Shown: positions 1-9,292, numbered from the stretch's first letter. The stretch is DNA of 64,000 nt from Luteibacter sp. UNCMF331Sha3.1 (GCF_900109915.1 NZ_FOBU01000002.1:1505170-1569169); one strand, 5' to 3'. Made by a program: numbers and translations. The notes: generated from the sequence alone by a model not told the origin.

Positions 1-97
1 GAAATCCCGGATGCGCGCCATCCTTGGAAAGCTCGATGCGAGGGACCGGACGCACGCGGTGATCGTCGCCATCCAGCGCGGCTTCCTCTCGCTCTGA
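1..97 (+). CDS. C-terminal end of a LuxR/NarL-type response regulator (partial)
   Basis: Only the last 31 codons are present (reading frame starting at base 2, TGA at 95-97). The tail LGKLDARDRTHAVIVAIQRG matches the recognition-helix end of the LuxR-type HTH in NarL/FixJ response regulators, where a segment of the type L-x-K-L-x-A-x-D-R-T-x-A-V is usual. The receiver domain, if there is one, lies upstream of the window. The call rests on this short motif alone. Confidence 0.6.
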   Translation, partial: KSRMRAILGKLDARDRTHAVIVAIQRGFLSL

Positions 98-157
98 TTT
101 CCGGCCGCTCGTCGCGGCGTACGCGTAGTATGTGCGCTCTCCCGCCGTGAGCACGCC

Positions 158-1699
158 ATGCGCCACCTCGTCGTCATTCTGGGCGATCAGCTCAATCTCG
201 ATTCCCACGCGTTCGATGACTTCGATCCCGCGCTCGATCGCGTGTGGATGGCCGAGCGTGCCGGGGAATCGACGCATGTGTGGTCGACGAAGCCACGCAT
301 CGCGATCTTCCTCGCCGCCATGCGCCACTTCGCGCGTGCGCTCGGCGACGCAGGTTATCCGCTCGATTACACCACGCTCGACGCACCGGGACCGGACGAT
401 CTGCTCATGCACCTGGCCGACACGCTGGTCCGGCTGCGTCCGCGGCGCCTCGTGATCGTGCGGCCCGGCGAACATCGCCTCCGCGAAGGCATCAAGGCGG
501 CGGCGAAGGCCCACGGTGTCGACTACGTCGAACGTCCGGACCGGCATTTCCTCTGTTCGGTCGACGACTTTTCACGCTGGGCGAAGGGCAAGACCCAGCT
601 TCGCATGGAGCACTTCTACCGCTGGATGCGCCAACGGCACGACATCCTGCTGGATGGCGGCAAGCCGGTCGGCGGCCGCTGGAACTTCGACGCGGAAAAT
701 CGCGGTAGCTTCGGCCGCGAGGGTCCAGGCTGGGTGCCCGCGCCGGTGGCGTTTCCACCCGATGCCGTCACGAGGGCCACGCTGGCCGCCGTCGACGCCT
801 CCTTCGCCGATCACCCGGGCGATCTCGCCACGTTCGACTGGCCGGTGACCCGCGACGATGCCCTTCGCGCGCTCGGCGATTTCCTCGATCATCGCCTGGC
901 GGCGTTCGGTCACTGGCAGGATGCGATGTGGACCGGGGAGCCATGGCTTTATCACGCGCGACTGTCGAGCAGCCTCAATCTGCGGCTCCTGACGCCGAAG
1001 GAGGTCATCGACGCGGTGCTCGATCGCTACGACAAAGGCCAGGTCGACATCGCGTCCGCGGAGGGGTTCATCCGGCAGATACTCGGATGGCGCGAGTTCG
1101 TGCGCGGCGTGTACTGGCTGGGCCCCGAGCGCCTGCTCCGCTCCAACGCCCTCGACGCGAGCGAGCCCCTGCCCGCTTTCTACTGGACCGGGGAGACCGA
1201 CATGAACTGCCTGCGCCAGGCGATCACGCAGACGCTGACGACGGGCTACGCGCATCACATCCAGCGACTGATGGTGACCGGTAATTTCGCGATGCTGCTG
1301 GGTGTCGAGCCTCGGCTCGTGCACGAGTGGTACCTCGCGGTCTACGTCGACGCCGTGGAATGGGTGGAGGCGCCGAACACGCTGGCGATGAGTCAGTTCG
1401 CCGATGGCGGACGCATGGTGTCCAAGCCATACGCCTCGTCGGGGCGCTACATCGAGCGCATGAGCGACTACTGCACCGGCTGCCGGTTCGACCCCGGCGA
1501 TGCCACCGGCGACAAGGCCTGCCCGTTCACCACGTTGTACTGGGATTTCCTGGACCGGCATCGCGCCCGGTTCTGGAACCATCCCCGCGCGGCGATGCAG
1601 TGGCGGTCGCTCGACCGCCTGCCGCCGGGCAAGATCGAACTTGTCCGTGAGCGAGCGACCCAGCTACGCGCGATGTGGCGCAAGCCTCCGGCCCAGTGA
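158..1699 (+). CDS. Fe-S cluster cryptochrome/photolyase (prokaryotic 6-4 photolyase-like)
   Basis: This 513-aa flavoprotein belongs to the FeS-BCP/CryPro branch of photolyases, which repair UV (6-4) photoproducts using light. The N-terminal antenna domain starts MRHLVVILGDQL. The C-terminal half holds the FAD-binding helical domain. Four cysteines, at residues 351, 439, 442 and 455, have the spacing that ligates a [4Fe-4S] cluster in this family. A His-His pair (YAHHIQRL, residues 366-367) sits where the (6-4) lesion is handled. The length is normal for the family. It stands alone, with 266 bp to the next gene. The family assignment is firm; lesion specificity is inferred. Confidence 0.9.
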   Translation: MRHLVVILGDQLNLDSHAFDDFDPALDRVWMAERAGESTHVWSTKPRIAIFLAAMRHFARALGDAGYPLDYTTLDAPGPDDLLMHLADTLVRLRPRRLVIVRPGEHRLREGIKAAAKAHGVDYVERPDRHFLCSVDDFSRWAKGKTQLRMEHFYRWMRQRHDILLDGGKPVGGRWNFDAENRGSFGREGPGWVPAPVAFPPDAVTRATLAAVDASFADHPGDLATFDWPVTRDDALRALGDFLDHRLAAFGHWQDAMWTGEPWLYHARLSSSLNLRLLTPKEVIDAVLDRYDKGQVDIASAEGFIRQILGWREFVRGVYWLGPERLLRSNALDASEPLPAFYWTGETDMNCLRQAITQTLTTGYAHHIQRLMVTGNFAMLLGVEPRLVHEWYLAVYVDAVEWVEAPNTLAMSQFADGGRMVSKPYASSGRYIERMSDYCTGCRFDPGDATGDKACPFTTLYWDFLDRHRARFWNHPRAAMQWRSLDRLPPGKIELVRERATQLRAMWRKPPAQ

Positions 1700-1966
1700 C
1701 GACGGGTCGTCGCGTCGCGTCGCCGCCACCCGACAAACGCAAGGACGATCGCGAGATTGGCAAGTCGGGCGGCACGCATGGCATTCCCTGTCATATGACC
1801 GCGGGCTGGCCGCCTGGAGCCGGGAGCATAGCGGGAAATCCGCGTGTTTCGCGTGTCGCCAAGGTGTCCGCACCGCGACACGCGCCGCCAAATCCGGCGC
1901 GCTTTCGACAAGCTCCCCACGGTCGGCGTTGCGGATCGTATGGCTCACCCGCGAGAGGATCCCAGG

Positions 1967-2662
1967 ATGCAAGACACCATCAGCGTGAAGACGGAGGACG
2001 GCGCGTTCGATGCGTACGTCGCGTATCCCGAGAGCGGCGGCGGACCGGCCGTGGTCGTGCTGCACGAGGTGTTCGGCGTCAATGAAGACATCCGGCAGAC
2101 CTGTCGCGCATTGGCCGACGAGGGCTTCATCGCCGTGGCGCCGGATCTCTTCTGGCGGCAGCAGCGCGGCGTCGACCTCAGCGTGACATCGGAGTCCGAC
2201 TGGAAGGCCGGGCTCGCGCTCTACATGGCGTACGACCGCGACAAGGGCGTCACGGACGTTCTCGCCACCGTCGCCGCCGCACGCACGCTCAAAGGGGCCA
2301 GCGGCAAGGTCGCGGTGCTCGGATACTGCCTCGGCGGGCTCCTGACGTTCATGGCGGCCGCCAGGGGCGAAGTGGACGCGGCGGTGGCCTTCCATGGCGG
2401 CGACACCGACCGCTATCTAGGCGAGGCCGGCGCGATCACGGCACCCTTCCTGATGCACCTCGCCGACGAGGACGAATTCATTCCCAAGGCGGCACAGGCT
2501 GCCATCAGGGACGCCCTTGCCGGCAAGGCGAACGTCACGATCTACGGCTACCCGGGCTGCAATCACGCCTTCTCGCGTCACGGCGGCGCGCATTACGACG
2601 CGAAGGCGGCCACCCTGGCGAACGAGCGTACGCGGACGTTCCTCAAGGAAGCGCTGGGCTGA
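1967..2662 (+). CDS. dienelactone hydrolase family protein
   Basis: This 231-aa alpha/beta hydrolase has the dienelactone hydrolase arrangement. The nucleophile elbow is G-Y-C-L-G-G with Cys121, the likely acid is an Asp near residue 169 (DEDEF), and the catalytic His200 is in NHAFSRHGG. An in-frame start exists 123 nt upstream, but the ATG at 1967 is preferred. It follows a GAGAGG ribosome site and starts at the usual family N-terminus (ISVKTEDGAFDAYVAYP). The natural substrate is unknown; no chlorocatechol genes lie nearby. It is convergent with the MFS gene, with 13 bp between the stops. Confidence 0.88.
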   Translation: MQDTISVKTEDGAFDAYVAYPESGGGPAVVVLHEVFGVNEDIRQTCRALADEGFIAVAPDLFWRQQRGVDLSVTSESDWKAGLALYMAYDRDKGVTDVLATVAAARTLKGASGKVAVLGYCLGGLLTFMAAARGEVDAAVAFHGGDTDRYLGEAGAITAPFLMHLADEDEFIPKAAQAAIRDALAGKANVTIYGYPGCNHAFSRHGGAHYDAKAATLANERTRTFLKEALG

Positions 2663-2675
2663 CGCGTCCGGCGAT

Positions 2676-3863
2676 TCAGGACAGCGCCGCGGCATGCACG
2701 TGCCGCGCACGCGCGACGATCCACGCCAGCGCGGACAACGCCAGCGCCACGATGATCGTGCCATACACGTTCGCGGCCACGAGCAGACCCTGATGCTGAG
2801 CGAGGTAACCGACGGCGATCGTAGGGACGCTGAAGCTGAGGTAGCTCTGGATGTAGAACGCAGCCATCAGCGCGCTACGCTCGTGCGGCTCGGCGAGGGG
2901 CACGATGCTGCGCACGGCACCGAGAAACGATGCCCCGAAACCCGCACCCGCCACGATCGATGCGATCAGCAGGAACGCGCCCGAGCCGACGTTCGCGCCG
3001 ATCAGCACGAGTACCAGCCCGCCGGCCAGCGCGATGGCGCCCTGTTTGAGCGAGCGCATCGCCGGGTGGTTCAGCCCCTGCAACACGGCGAACGCGCCAC
3101 TCACCATCAGCGCGGTCACCACGAGCCCGCCCGTCCATGGCGACGTCGAGTGCGTCGTCTTCGCGACGAGCGACGGCATCAGCGACAGATAGAAGCCACC
3201 CAGCATCCAGATCGCGCCGTTCAGCGGCGTCACCGCCCTGAAGGCCGCGGAGGCCCGTGCCGGCACGCTGACATGAGGCCGCAGGCTGGCCAGCGCGCCC
3301 GGCTTCACCGTCGCCGTTTCGGGCGTGGTGCGCGTCAGTAGCGCCGACACCACGAGCAAGGCGATCAGCACCACGAATACCGTGCGCAGCGGCGCGGGTG
3401 CCAGCACCACGAGCGCGGTGCTGCCGAGCGCCCCGAGGCCGAGCCCGATCATCGGCGCGAAGCTGTTCACCGTCGCGCCGCGATGCCGGTCCAGATCGAG
3501 GATGGTCGCGGCCAGCGTCGACATGCCGATACCCGTCGCGACGCCCTGCAGCACGCGCGCGGCGACGAGCCACCCGGGACTGCTCGCCTCCAGAAAGACG
3601 AGCATCGCGACGATGTCCAGCGCGATCGCGCCACCGATCACCGGCTTGCGACCCAGATGGTCGGACAGGCGACCGGCGAACAGAAGCGCCATCAGCAGCG
3701 CGAACGCGTAGACCGCGAAGATCACGGTCAGCAGCGTGGGCGTGAACTGCCAGGTCGCCTGATAGATCCGGTACAGCGGCGTGGGCGCCGTCGACGCGGC
3801 GATGAAGACGATCAGCGAGGCGGTGTGGACCGTCATCGGCCAGCGGGTGTGGGAGGCGTTCAT
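2676..3863 (-). CDS. MFS transporter, probable drug efflux pump
   Basis: This 395-aa inner-membrane protein has about 12 hydrophobic segments. The MFS motif A in the first cytoplasmic loop reads GRLSDHLGRKPVIGG. The order of segments and the length fit sugar/drug efflux permeases of the DHA family. It is divergent from a TetR-type regulator, and the space between the two contains inverted repeats, the classic layout of an efflux pump repressed by its neighbour. The substrate cannot be told from the sequence. Confidence 0.88.
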   Translation of the reverse strand: MNASHTRWPMTVHTASLIVFIAASTAPTPLYRIYQATWQFTPTLLTVIFAVYAFALLMALLFAGRLSDHLGRKPVIGGAIALDIVAMLVFLEASSPGWLVAARVLQGVATGIGMSTLAATILDLDRHRGATVNSFAPMIGLGLGALGSTALVVLAPAPLRTVFVVLIALLVVSALLTRTTPETATVKPGALASLRPHVSVPARASAAFRAVTPLNGAIWMLGGFYLSLMPSLVAKTTHSTSPWTGGLVVTALMVSGAFAVLQGLNHPAMRSLKQGAIALAGGLVLVLIGANVGSGAFLLIASIVAGAGFGASFLGAVRSIVPLAEPHERSALMAAFYIQSYLSFSVPTIAVGYLAQHQGLLVAANVYGTIIVALALSALAWIVARARHVHAAALS

Positions 3864-3872
3864 GGAGGTCTG

Positions 3873-3934
3873 CTAAAGCAAAGATTGAGCGTTAGTGTAC
3901 GCTCTTGGTGTCTTAAAGCAATGGTTTTGCTTTA
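3873..3934. promoter_or_regulatory. candidate TetR operator region between the divergent MFS and tetR genes
   Basis: An 8-bp perfect inverted repeat with a 5-bp spacer, TAAAGCAA-N5-TTGCTTTA, lies at 3914-3934. A further half-site, CTAAAGCAA, lies at 3873-3881. Between them is a second palindrome, GAGCGT-N6-ACGCTC, at 3887-3904. A TATGAT box at 3939-3944 lies directly after the right-hand repeat, so a repressor bound there would cover the tetR promoter. Half-site and palindromes together sit within 90 bp of both starts. Binding by the adjacent regulator is inferred. Confidence 0.65.
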
Positions 3935-3951
3935 GTGGTATGATTCTCCGT

Positions 3952-4530
3952 ATGAACGAGACCTCATCCACCGCGCCGCGGGCTTCCGGCGCCCGCCCGG
4001 GCGGCCGTAGCGCCCGGGTGCAGGCAGCCGTGCATCAGGCGGTCAACGAACTCCAGGCGACCGGCCGTGACGCCGTGACGGTGCCGGCGATCGCCGCGCG
4101 TGCCGGCGTGACGCCTTCCACGATCTATCGCCGCTGGGGCGATCTTGCCCAGTTGCTGGCGGACGTCGCGGTATCGCAGATGCGCCCCGACACCCTTCCC
4201 GCCGACACCGGCGCGTACCGGAACGACCTGCTCACCTGGCTCGACCAGTACCGCGACGAGATGTCGTCGGAACTCGGCCGGTGCATGCTCCGCGACGTGC
4301 TCAGCGCGCAAGGACGCGAGAATCCCGGGCGATGCGTGAGCTTTTGCGCGCAACAGCTCGACACCATCGCCGAGCGTGCGTCGGCGCGCGGGGAACGCCC
4401 GGTGCGCACCGAGGTGCTGCTCGACGGCGTGGTCGCGCCGCTGATCTATCGCATCCTCTTCGCGGCCGAGACACCGTCGACCGATGATGTGACGCGCTGG
4501 GTGGACGCGGTGATCGATCGCGAGGCGTGA
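3952..4530 (+). CDS. TetR/AcrR family transcriptional regulator
   Basis: This protein of about 192 aa has an N-terminal TetR HTH (residues about 18-65, with TPSTIYRRWGDLAQLLADVA as recognition helix and following segment) and a variable ligand-binding C-terminal half. Two in-frame starts are close together, at 3940 and 3952. No Shine-Dalgarno sequence precedes either. A TATGAT box at 3939-3944 would put the transcript start at about 3951, so a leaderless message starting at the ATG at 3952 is possible. It most likely represses the divergent MFS gene and itself. Confidence 0.88.
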   Translation: MNETSSTAPRASGARPGGRSARVQAAVHQAVNELQATGRDAVTVPAIAARAGVTPSTIYRRWGDLAQLLADVAVSQMRPDTLPADTGAYRNDLLTWLDQYRDEMSSELGRCMLRDVLSAQGRENPGRCVSFCAQQLDTIAERASARGERPVRTEVLLDGVVAPLIYRILFAAETPSTDDVTRWVDAVIDREA

Positions 4531-4547
4531 CCGTCGCCTGAATCGCA

Positions 4548-4571
4548 GACGCGCCGCGCATGCGGTGCGTC
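4548..4571. terminator. stem-loop after tetR, weak terminator candidate
   Basis: GACGCGCCGC and GCGGTGCGTC pair over 10 bp, with one G-T pair, around a GCAT loop. The hairpin starts 18 bp past the tetR stop. No T-run follows it, so it may be a factor-dependent terminator or simply a stable hairpin. Confidence 0.3.
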
Positions 4572-4644
4572 AGGGAAGAAAGCCAGCGGAAAATCTCACG
4601 GGCGTAGGCTTGTGTCGACGGCATCGCCGATATCGAAGAGCCCC

Positions 4645-5478
4645 ATGAAGACCTCGCTTCTGTTCGCCGCATTGTTGACCCTCGCTTCCGTCGCCAGCGC
4701 CGCCGATTCGCCGAAGGACGTGCAGGCGCTCATCGCGCGAGGCGATTTCCCAGGCGCCGAAAAGCTCCTCCGGCAGGCGGTATCGGAGCACCCGGCAAGT
4801 GCCAAGGCGCACTACGTGCTGGCCGAAGTGCTCGCTCACGAAGGCAACATCGGCGAGGCGAAGGCCGAGGCCACGATGGCCGCGACGCTCGATCCCGGCA
4901 CGCACTTCACCGATCCTGCGAAGTTCCAGGCGTTCCAGCGCGAGCTCGGCAAGGCACTCGCGCCGGTCTCGTCCACGCAGCGGGCGGCGGTGGCCGCGGA
5001 CCCGGGTGCCCCCGAGGCGACCGGGAGCCGGGGTGCCTCGCATCTGGTGGGCCTCGCCTTCGTTGGGGGCATCGCGTTATTGCTCGTCTTCTTCCTGATC
5101 CGCCGCCGCCGCGATGCCGTACCGGCGACCACCGGATATTCGTATGCGCCGCCGATCGAAAATCCTCCGCCCTACGGCGCTTACCCCGGCAACGGCGCTT
5201 ACGCGCCGCCGCCCGCGCCGCACTCGGGCGTCGGCACGGCGGTCGCGGCGGGCCTGGGTGGCGTCGCTGCCGGCATGTTGCTGGACGAAGCCCTGCGCTC
5301 GCACGGCCAGGGCAGCGACGTTCCCGCCGTCAATCCGGTCGCTCAGACCCCCGTCGACTCCACCGGTCAGGCGTACGACGATCTCCGCGACCGCCCGGTC
5401 GACATGGGAAACGACGACGATTCCTGGGACGACGGCGCGTCCGGCGACGGCGGTTCGTCCGACGACGACAACTGGTGA
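4645..5478 (+). CDS. exported TPR-like protein with one membrane segment and acidic tail
   Basis: The protein has 277 aa from the ATG at 4645, which directly begins a signal peptide (MKTSLLFAALLTLASVASAA) after a GAAGAG site; a longer in-frame start at 4612 would bury that signal. Residues about 22-110 form a TPR-like helical unit (FPGAEKLLRQAVSEHPASAKAHYVLAEVL). A single membrane helix follows at about 134-152 (LVGLAFVGGIALLLVFFLI) with a stop-transfer RRRRD. The rest is Pro/Tyr-rich and ends in an Asp/Ser/Gly tail finishing DDDNW. I recognise no named family. It stands alone between tetR and the antiporter. Confidence 0.75.
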   Translation: MKTSLLFAALLTLASVASAADSPKDVQALIARGDFPGAEKLLRQAVSEHPASAKAHYVLAEVLAHEGNIGEAKAEATMAATLDPGTHFTDPAKFQAFQRELGKALAPVSSTQRAAVAADPGAPEATGSRGASHLVGLAFVGGIALLLVFFLIRRRRDAVPATTGYSYAPPIENPPPYGAYPGNGAYAPPPAPHSGVGTAVAAGLGGVAAGMLLDEALRSHGQGSDVPAVNPVAQTPVDSTGQAYDDLRDRPVDMGNDDDSWDDGASGDGGSSDDDNW

Positions 5479-5601
5479 GCCAGGACTTTCGTTGGTGACG
5501 ACGCCCGCTCTTTGCAGCATTTTGCGCTGACGGCGGCGCGTCGCCGGACGCGCACGCCGGATTAGGGATACGCTGCCTCCATTCGCACGGAAGAGGCAGC
5601 C

Positions 5602-7431
5602 ATGGTCGCCGGCGGCACGGACAACCAGCTCGTTCACGCGGTCGCGCTGCTCGGCGCGGCGGTGGTGCTCGTACCGCTCTTCCGCCGGCTCGGCCTCGGC
5701 TCCGTGCTCGGTTATCTCACGGCCGGACTGCTGGTCGGACCCTTTGGGTTCGGGTGGTTCACCGACCCGGAAGCGATCCTGCATCTCGCCGAACTCGGCG
5801 TCGTGATGTTCCTGTTCGTCGTCGGCCTGGAGATGCAGCCGTCGCGACTGTGGTCGCTCCGTCAGTACATCCTCGGCCTCGGGTTGTTGCAGACGATCGT
5901 CAGCGCCGCGGCGCTGACCGCGCTGGGCTGGTTCACGGGGCTGCCGCTCGCCGTCGCGTTCGTGGGCGCGCTGGGCTTCACGCTGACCTCCACGGCCATC
6001 GTGATGCAACTCGTCGCCGAACGTCGCGACGTGACGCCCATCGCGGGCCAGAAGATCATCTCCGTCCTTCTGCTCGAAGATCTCCTTCTGGTACCGCTGC
6101 TCGCACTGGTCGCATGGATGGCGCCCGATGGCGGCCATGCCGCCACGTCCGGCGCCTGGATGCCCGCGCTCAAGGGCGTTGCCGCGCTCGTCGCGCTGCT
6201 GGTGGCCGGGCGCTGGCTGCTCGACCCGCTTTTCCGCATCCTCGCGCAGTCGAAAGTGCGGGAAGTACTCACGGCGGGCGCGCTCCTCGTCGTGCTCGGC
6301 GCGGCGGTGCTGATGCAGCTCGGTGGTCTTTCGATGGCCATGGGCGCGTTCATCGCCGGCGTGATGCTGTCGCAGTCCAGCTTCCGGCACCAGCTGGAAG
6401 CCGATGTCGAACCGTTCCGCGGTCTGCTGCTGGGCCTGTTCTTCCTCGGCGTGGGGATGGCACTCGATGTCGCCACCGTGAAGGCGCACTGGCAGTACAT
6501 CCTGATCGGCGTGCTCGGCATGATGCTGGTCAAGGGCATCGGCATCTATCTCGTCGCGCGCCTCACGCGCAGCGACCACGACGAAGCGTTGCAACGGGCC
6601 TCGCTCATGGCGCTCGGCGGGGAATTCGCATTCGTCCTCTTCGCGGCCGCGACCGCGGGCAACGTCATGACGGCAGCGCAGAACGCGACCTTCACCGCCG
6701 CGGTCGTCCTCTCGATGGCCATCGCGCCGCTGGTGGAGATCGCAGTGCGAAAGCTTGCACGCACGCGCGCGGAGACGTCAGCGCCGCTCACGGCGGACGT
6801 GCCCGAAGGTCTCTCCGGCAGCGTGCTCATGATCGGCTTCGGCCGGTTCGGGCAGGTGGTGAGCCAACCCCTCCTGGCACGCGACGTCGAGGTGACCGTC
6901 ATCGACACGGATATCGAGATGATCCAGGCGGCGTCCCGTTTCGGCTTTCGCATCTACTACGGCGACGGCACCCGACTCGACGTCCTCGAGGCCGCTGGCG
7001 CGGCGCGGGCACAGGTGATCGCGGTCTGCGTCGACGATCGCGCGACCGTCGATCGCATCCTGGACGTCGCGTTGCACGAATTTTCCCAGGCGCGATGGAT
7101 CGTCAGGACCTACGACCGCGAGCATTCGCGCGAGGTCGTCGGCAAGGGCGTGAACTTCCACGTGCGCGAAACGTTCGAGTCGGCACTGTCATTCGGCACG
7201 CTCACGCTACGAAAGCTCGGCGTCTCGTCGCGCGAGACGAAGCGCATCGCCGACGTCGTGCGCGCGGGCGATGCGAAGCGGTTCGAACAGGAAATCGCCG
7301 GCGTCGACTGGGCGACGGCCGGCTCCGATGTCTTCACGCGCCGCTCGCAGCCCGTGCCGCTCACGCCACCGCGTCACGCGAGCCAGCCGCTGAACCAGCA
7401 GGCGGAGGTCGCGACGCGACCCCGGCCGTGA
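5602..7431 (+). CDS. CPA2 cation:proton antiporter with TrkA-N domain (KefB/KefC/YbaL type)
   Basis: In this 609-aa inner-membrane protein, residues about 10-385 form the Na+/H+-exchanger domain with about 12 hydrophobic segments. Residues about 400-520 form a cytoplasmic Rossmann RCK/TrkA-N domain starting VLMIGFGRFGQVV, a nucleotide-binding G-x-G-x-x-G. Such proteins export K+ in exchange for H+ and protect against electrophiles. No KefF/KefG-type quinone reductase partner is adjacent. It is convergent with the sorbosone-dehydrogenase-like gene, with 15 bp between stops. Whether it is glutathione-gated is not visible. Confidence 0.92.
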   Translation: MVAGGTDNQLVHAVALLGAAVVLVPLFRRLGLGSVLGYLTAGLLVGPFGFGWFTDPEAILHLAELGVVMFLFVVGLEMQPSRLWSLRQYILGLGLLQTIVSAAALTALGWFTGLPLAVAFVGALGFTLTSTAIVMQLVAERRDVTPIAGQKIISVLLLEDLLLVPLLALVAWMAPDGGHAATSGAWMPALKGVAALVALLVAGRWLLDPLFRILAQSKVREVLTAGALLVVLGAAVLMQLGGLSMAMGAFIAGVMLSQSSFRHQLEADVEPFRGLLLGLFFLGVGMALDVATVKAHWQYILIGVLGMMLVKGIGIYLVARLTRSDHDEALQRASLMALGGEFAFVLFAAATAGNVMTAAQNATFTAAVVLSMAIAPLVEIAVRKLARTRAETSAPLTADVPEGLSGSVLMIGFGRFGQVVSQPLLARDVEVTVIDTDIEMIQAASRFGFRIYYGDGTRLDVLEAAGAARAQVIAVCVDDRATVDRILDVALHEFSQARWIVRTYDREHSREVVGKGVNFHVRETFESALSFGTLTLRKLGVSSRETKRIADVVRAGDAKRFEQEIAGVDWATAGSDVFTRRSQPVPLTPPRHASQPLNQQAEVATRPRP

Positions 7432-7446
7432 CCGTCGACCCGCGCG

Positions 7447-8760
7447 TCAGGGGCCCGCGGCCGTGACGCGCCATACCGTGTCGCCGACGTCGTCGGCGAT
7501 GAGCAGCGCCCCTTCCTTGTCGAGCACGACGCCGACCGGCGCACCGAACAGCTGCGATTCGTCCTTCGAATGGAAACCGCTCACCAGCGTCTTGGGCTTA
7601 CCGACAGGCTTGCCGTCCTGGAATGCCACGAACACCACCTCGTAGCCACTGAGCGGCGAACGGTCCCAGCTGCCGTGTTCGCTAACGAACGCCCCGTTCT
7701 GGTACTTCGCGGGAAGCGCGTTGCCCCGCGTGAGCAGCAGGCCGAGGGCGGCCACGTGCGAACCCAGCGCGTAGTCGGGAGGGATCGCCTTCTGCACGAG
7801 ATCGGGGCGCTGCGGCATCACCCGGCGATCGACATGTTGCCCGTAGTAACTGTAAGGCCAGCCATAGAACGCCCCTTCGGTGACCGAGGTCATGTAATCG
7901 GGCACGAGGTCGGCACCGATTTCGTCGCGCTCGTTGGCGATGGCCCAGAGCCGGTTCGTCGTCGGATCCCACTGCAGCCCGGTAGGATTCCGGATGCCGG
8001 ACGCGTAGATGCGGCTCGCACGGCTCGCGACGTCCACCTCGAGCACCGCGGCCCGTCGGTATTCCACCTCGAGCCCGTTCTCGGTGATGTTACTGTTGGA
8101 GCCGACGCCCACGTAGAGCTTCGTGCCGTCCGGATTGGCCTGCAAGGCCTTCGTCCAGTGGTGATTCACCGTGGAAGGCAGGTCCGTGAACGCCACACCC
8201 GGTGCACGGATCGTCGTTTCGCCATCCTGATAGGGAAAGGTGACGATGGCATCCGTGTTCGCGACGTAGAGCGTGTTGCCGATCAGCTGCACGCCGAACG
8301 GCGAATGCAGGTTGCCGATGAAATCGTGCTTTTCCCACTCGCCGGAAGCACGCTTGCGCAGCAGCGTGATCCGGTTGCCGCCCTTCGCGCCCTTGCCCGA
8401 GCGGTTCTTCACCATCGCCGCCACGAGCTGCTTCGGCGTCGTCACCGCTTCCTCGCCTGGTCCGTTCGATTCCACGACCAGCACGTCGCCGTTGGGCAGC
8501 GTGAGCAGCTGGCGGGGATGCTTGAGTCCGCTGGCGATCTTCTCGATCTTCAGGCCCGGAGCCACGGTTGGCGCGGCACCGTCCTTCCATCCGACGAAGT
8601 CCGGCACCTGCATGGGCGGGGCGAGAAACTGCTGCGCCTTCGGCAACGACGGATTCGCGCCCGCCTGCTGTGCCGCATCCTGCGAGGCCTTATCCGCGCA
8701 TGCGGCAAGCAGGGTCGTGCAGGCGATCACGAGTGTGGTGCGGGACAGGGACTTACCCAT
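7447..8760 (-). CDS. PQQ-type sugar/sorbosone dehydrogenase family lipoprotein
   Basis: This 437-aa protein starts with a lipoprotein signal ending LLAAC (lipid-attachment Cys21). The mature part is a six-bladed beta-propeller of the soluble glucose/L-sorbosone dehydrogenase type, with blocks such as GLKHPRQLLTLPNGDVLVVE, ASGIRNPTGLQWDPTT and LFGAPVGVVLDKEGALLIADD. It probably oxidises aldose-type sugars in the periplasm with PQQ and passes electrons to the respiratory chain. Its start overlaps the end of the DUF2231 gene by 8 nt, so the two are co-transcribed. DUF2231 membrane proteins often accompany this family, perhaps as the electron-accepting partner (inference). Confidence 0.87.
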   Translation of the reverse strand: MGKSLSRTTLVIACTTLLAACADKASQDAAQQAGANPSLPKAQQFLAPPMQVPDFVGWKDGAAPTVAPGLKIEKIASGLKHPRQLLTLPNGDVLVVESNGPGEEAVTTPKQLVAAMVKNRSGKGAKGGNRITLLRKRASGEWEKHDFIGNLHSPFGVQLIGNTLYVANTDAIVTFPYQDGETTIRAPGVAFTDLPSTVNHHWTKALQANPDGTKLYVGVGSNSNITENGLEVEYRRAAVLEVDVASRASRIYASGIRNPTGLQWDPTTNRLWAIANERDEIGADLVPDYMTSVTEGAFYGWPYSYYGQHVDRRVMPQRPDLVQKAIPPDYALGSHVAALGLLLTRGNALPAKYQNGAFVSEHGSWDRSPLSGYEVVFVAFQDGKPVGKPKTLVSGFHSKDESQLFGAPVGVVLDKEGALLIADDVGDTVWRVTAAGP

Positions 8761-9196
8761 GAGCGTACTCCCGCTGGGCCGAGGGCCGGACGGCGATCAC
8801 GACGTTGCCCACGGCGATCAGGGTCACCGTCAGCACCGAGAGCCACACGGCGGCCGGAACGATCGCGTAAGCGTCGCGCGTATGGACGAAGGCGTTGAGC
8901 ACCGCCGCGACGATCGCGACGACGTTGAGCCAGAAGTCGACATGATCGGCGCCGGTCGACACGCGGCGCGATGTGATCCACACCTGTGTGAGGTTCACCA
9001 GCCGCGGGATCACGGCGAACACGAGACCGAGGGTGATCAGCCATGCCGCGCCTTTTCCCCAGAGCGTCGTACCGGTTTTCGCGTAGACGACGTCGAAGAC
9101 GAGGCCAGCGACGAAGAAGCCGAAGGGTATGGGGTTGAGAAGGCCGTAGACGGCATTCGCCACGGCGGAGCGGCGGCGTGCGACGGGTTGATTCAT
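8753..9196 (-). CDS. DUF2231 family membrane protein
   Basis: The 147-aa product has four hydrophobic helices: NPIPFGFFVAGLVFDVVYA, AAWLITLGLVFAVI, VDFWLNVVAIVAAVLNAFVH and AVWLSVLTVTLIAVGNVVIAV. The order matches DUF2231. The His after helix three (FVHTRDAY) is a candidate heme ligand. It is the first gene of a two-gene operon and overlaps the following lipoprotein dehydrogenase by 8 nt, which suggests translational coupling and a shared role in periplasmic sugar oxidation. Confidence 0.85.
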   Translation of the reverse strand: MNQPVARRRSAVANAVYGLLNPIPFGFFVAGLVFDVVYAKTGTTLWGKGAAWLITLGLVFAVIPRLVNLTQVWITSRRVSTGADHVDFWLNVVAIVAAVLNAFVHTRDAYAIVPAAVWLSVLTVTLIAVGNVVIAVRPSAQREYAHG

Positions 9197-9292
9197 GGGC
9201 GGGCGTCTCCAGACGGAAGACCGGGGGTCGGTACGATCAGCCGCCTGTGTAGCCTGCCCTCCGTGGACGGCGCGTGTCGGGTGCCGCTTCCC

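Noticed and set aside
1700-1966. Stretch between the photolyase and dienelactone hydrolase genes
   Set aside because: Searched by eye for tRNA, small genes and palindromes; nothing convincing, apart from in-frame upstream codons of the hydrolase that lack a start signal.
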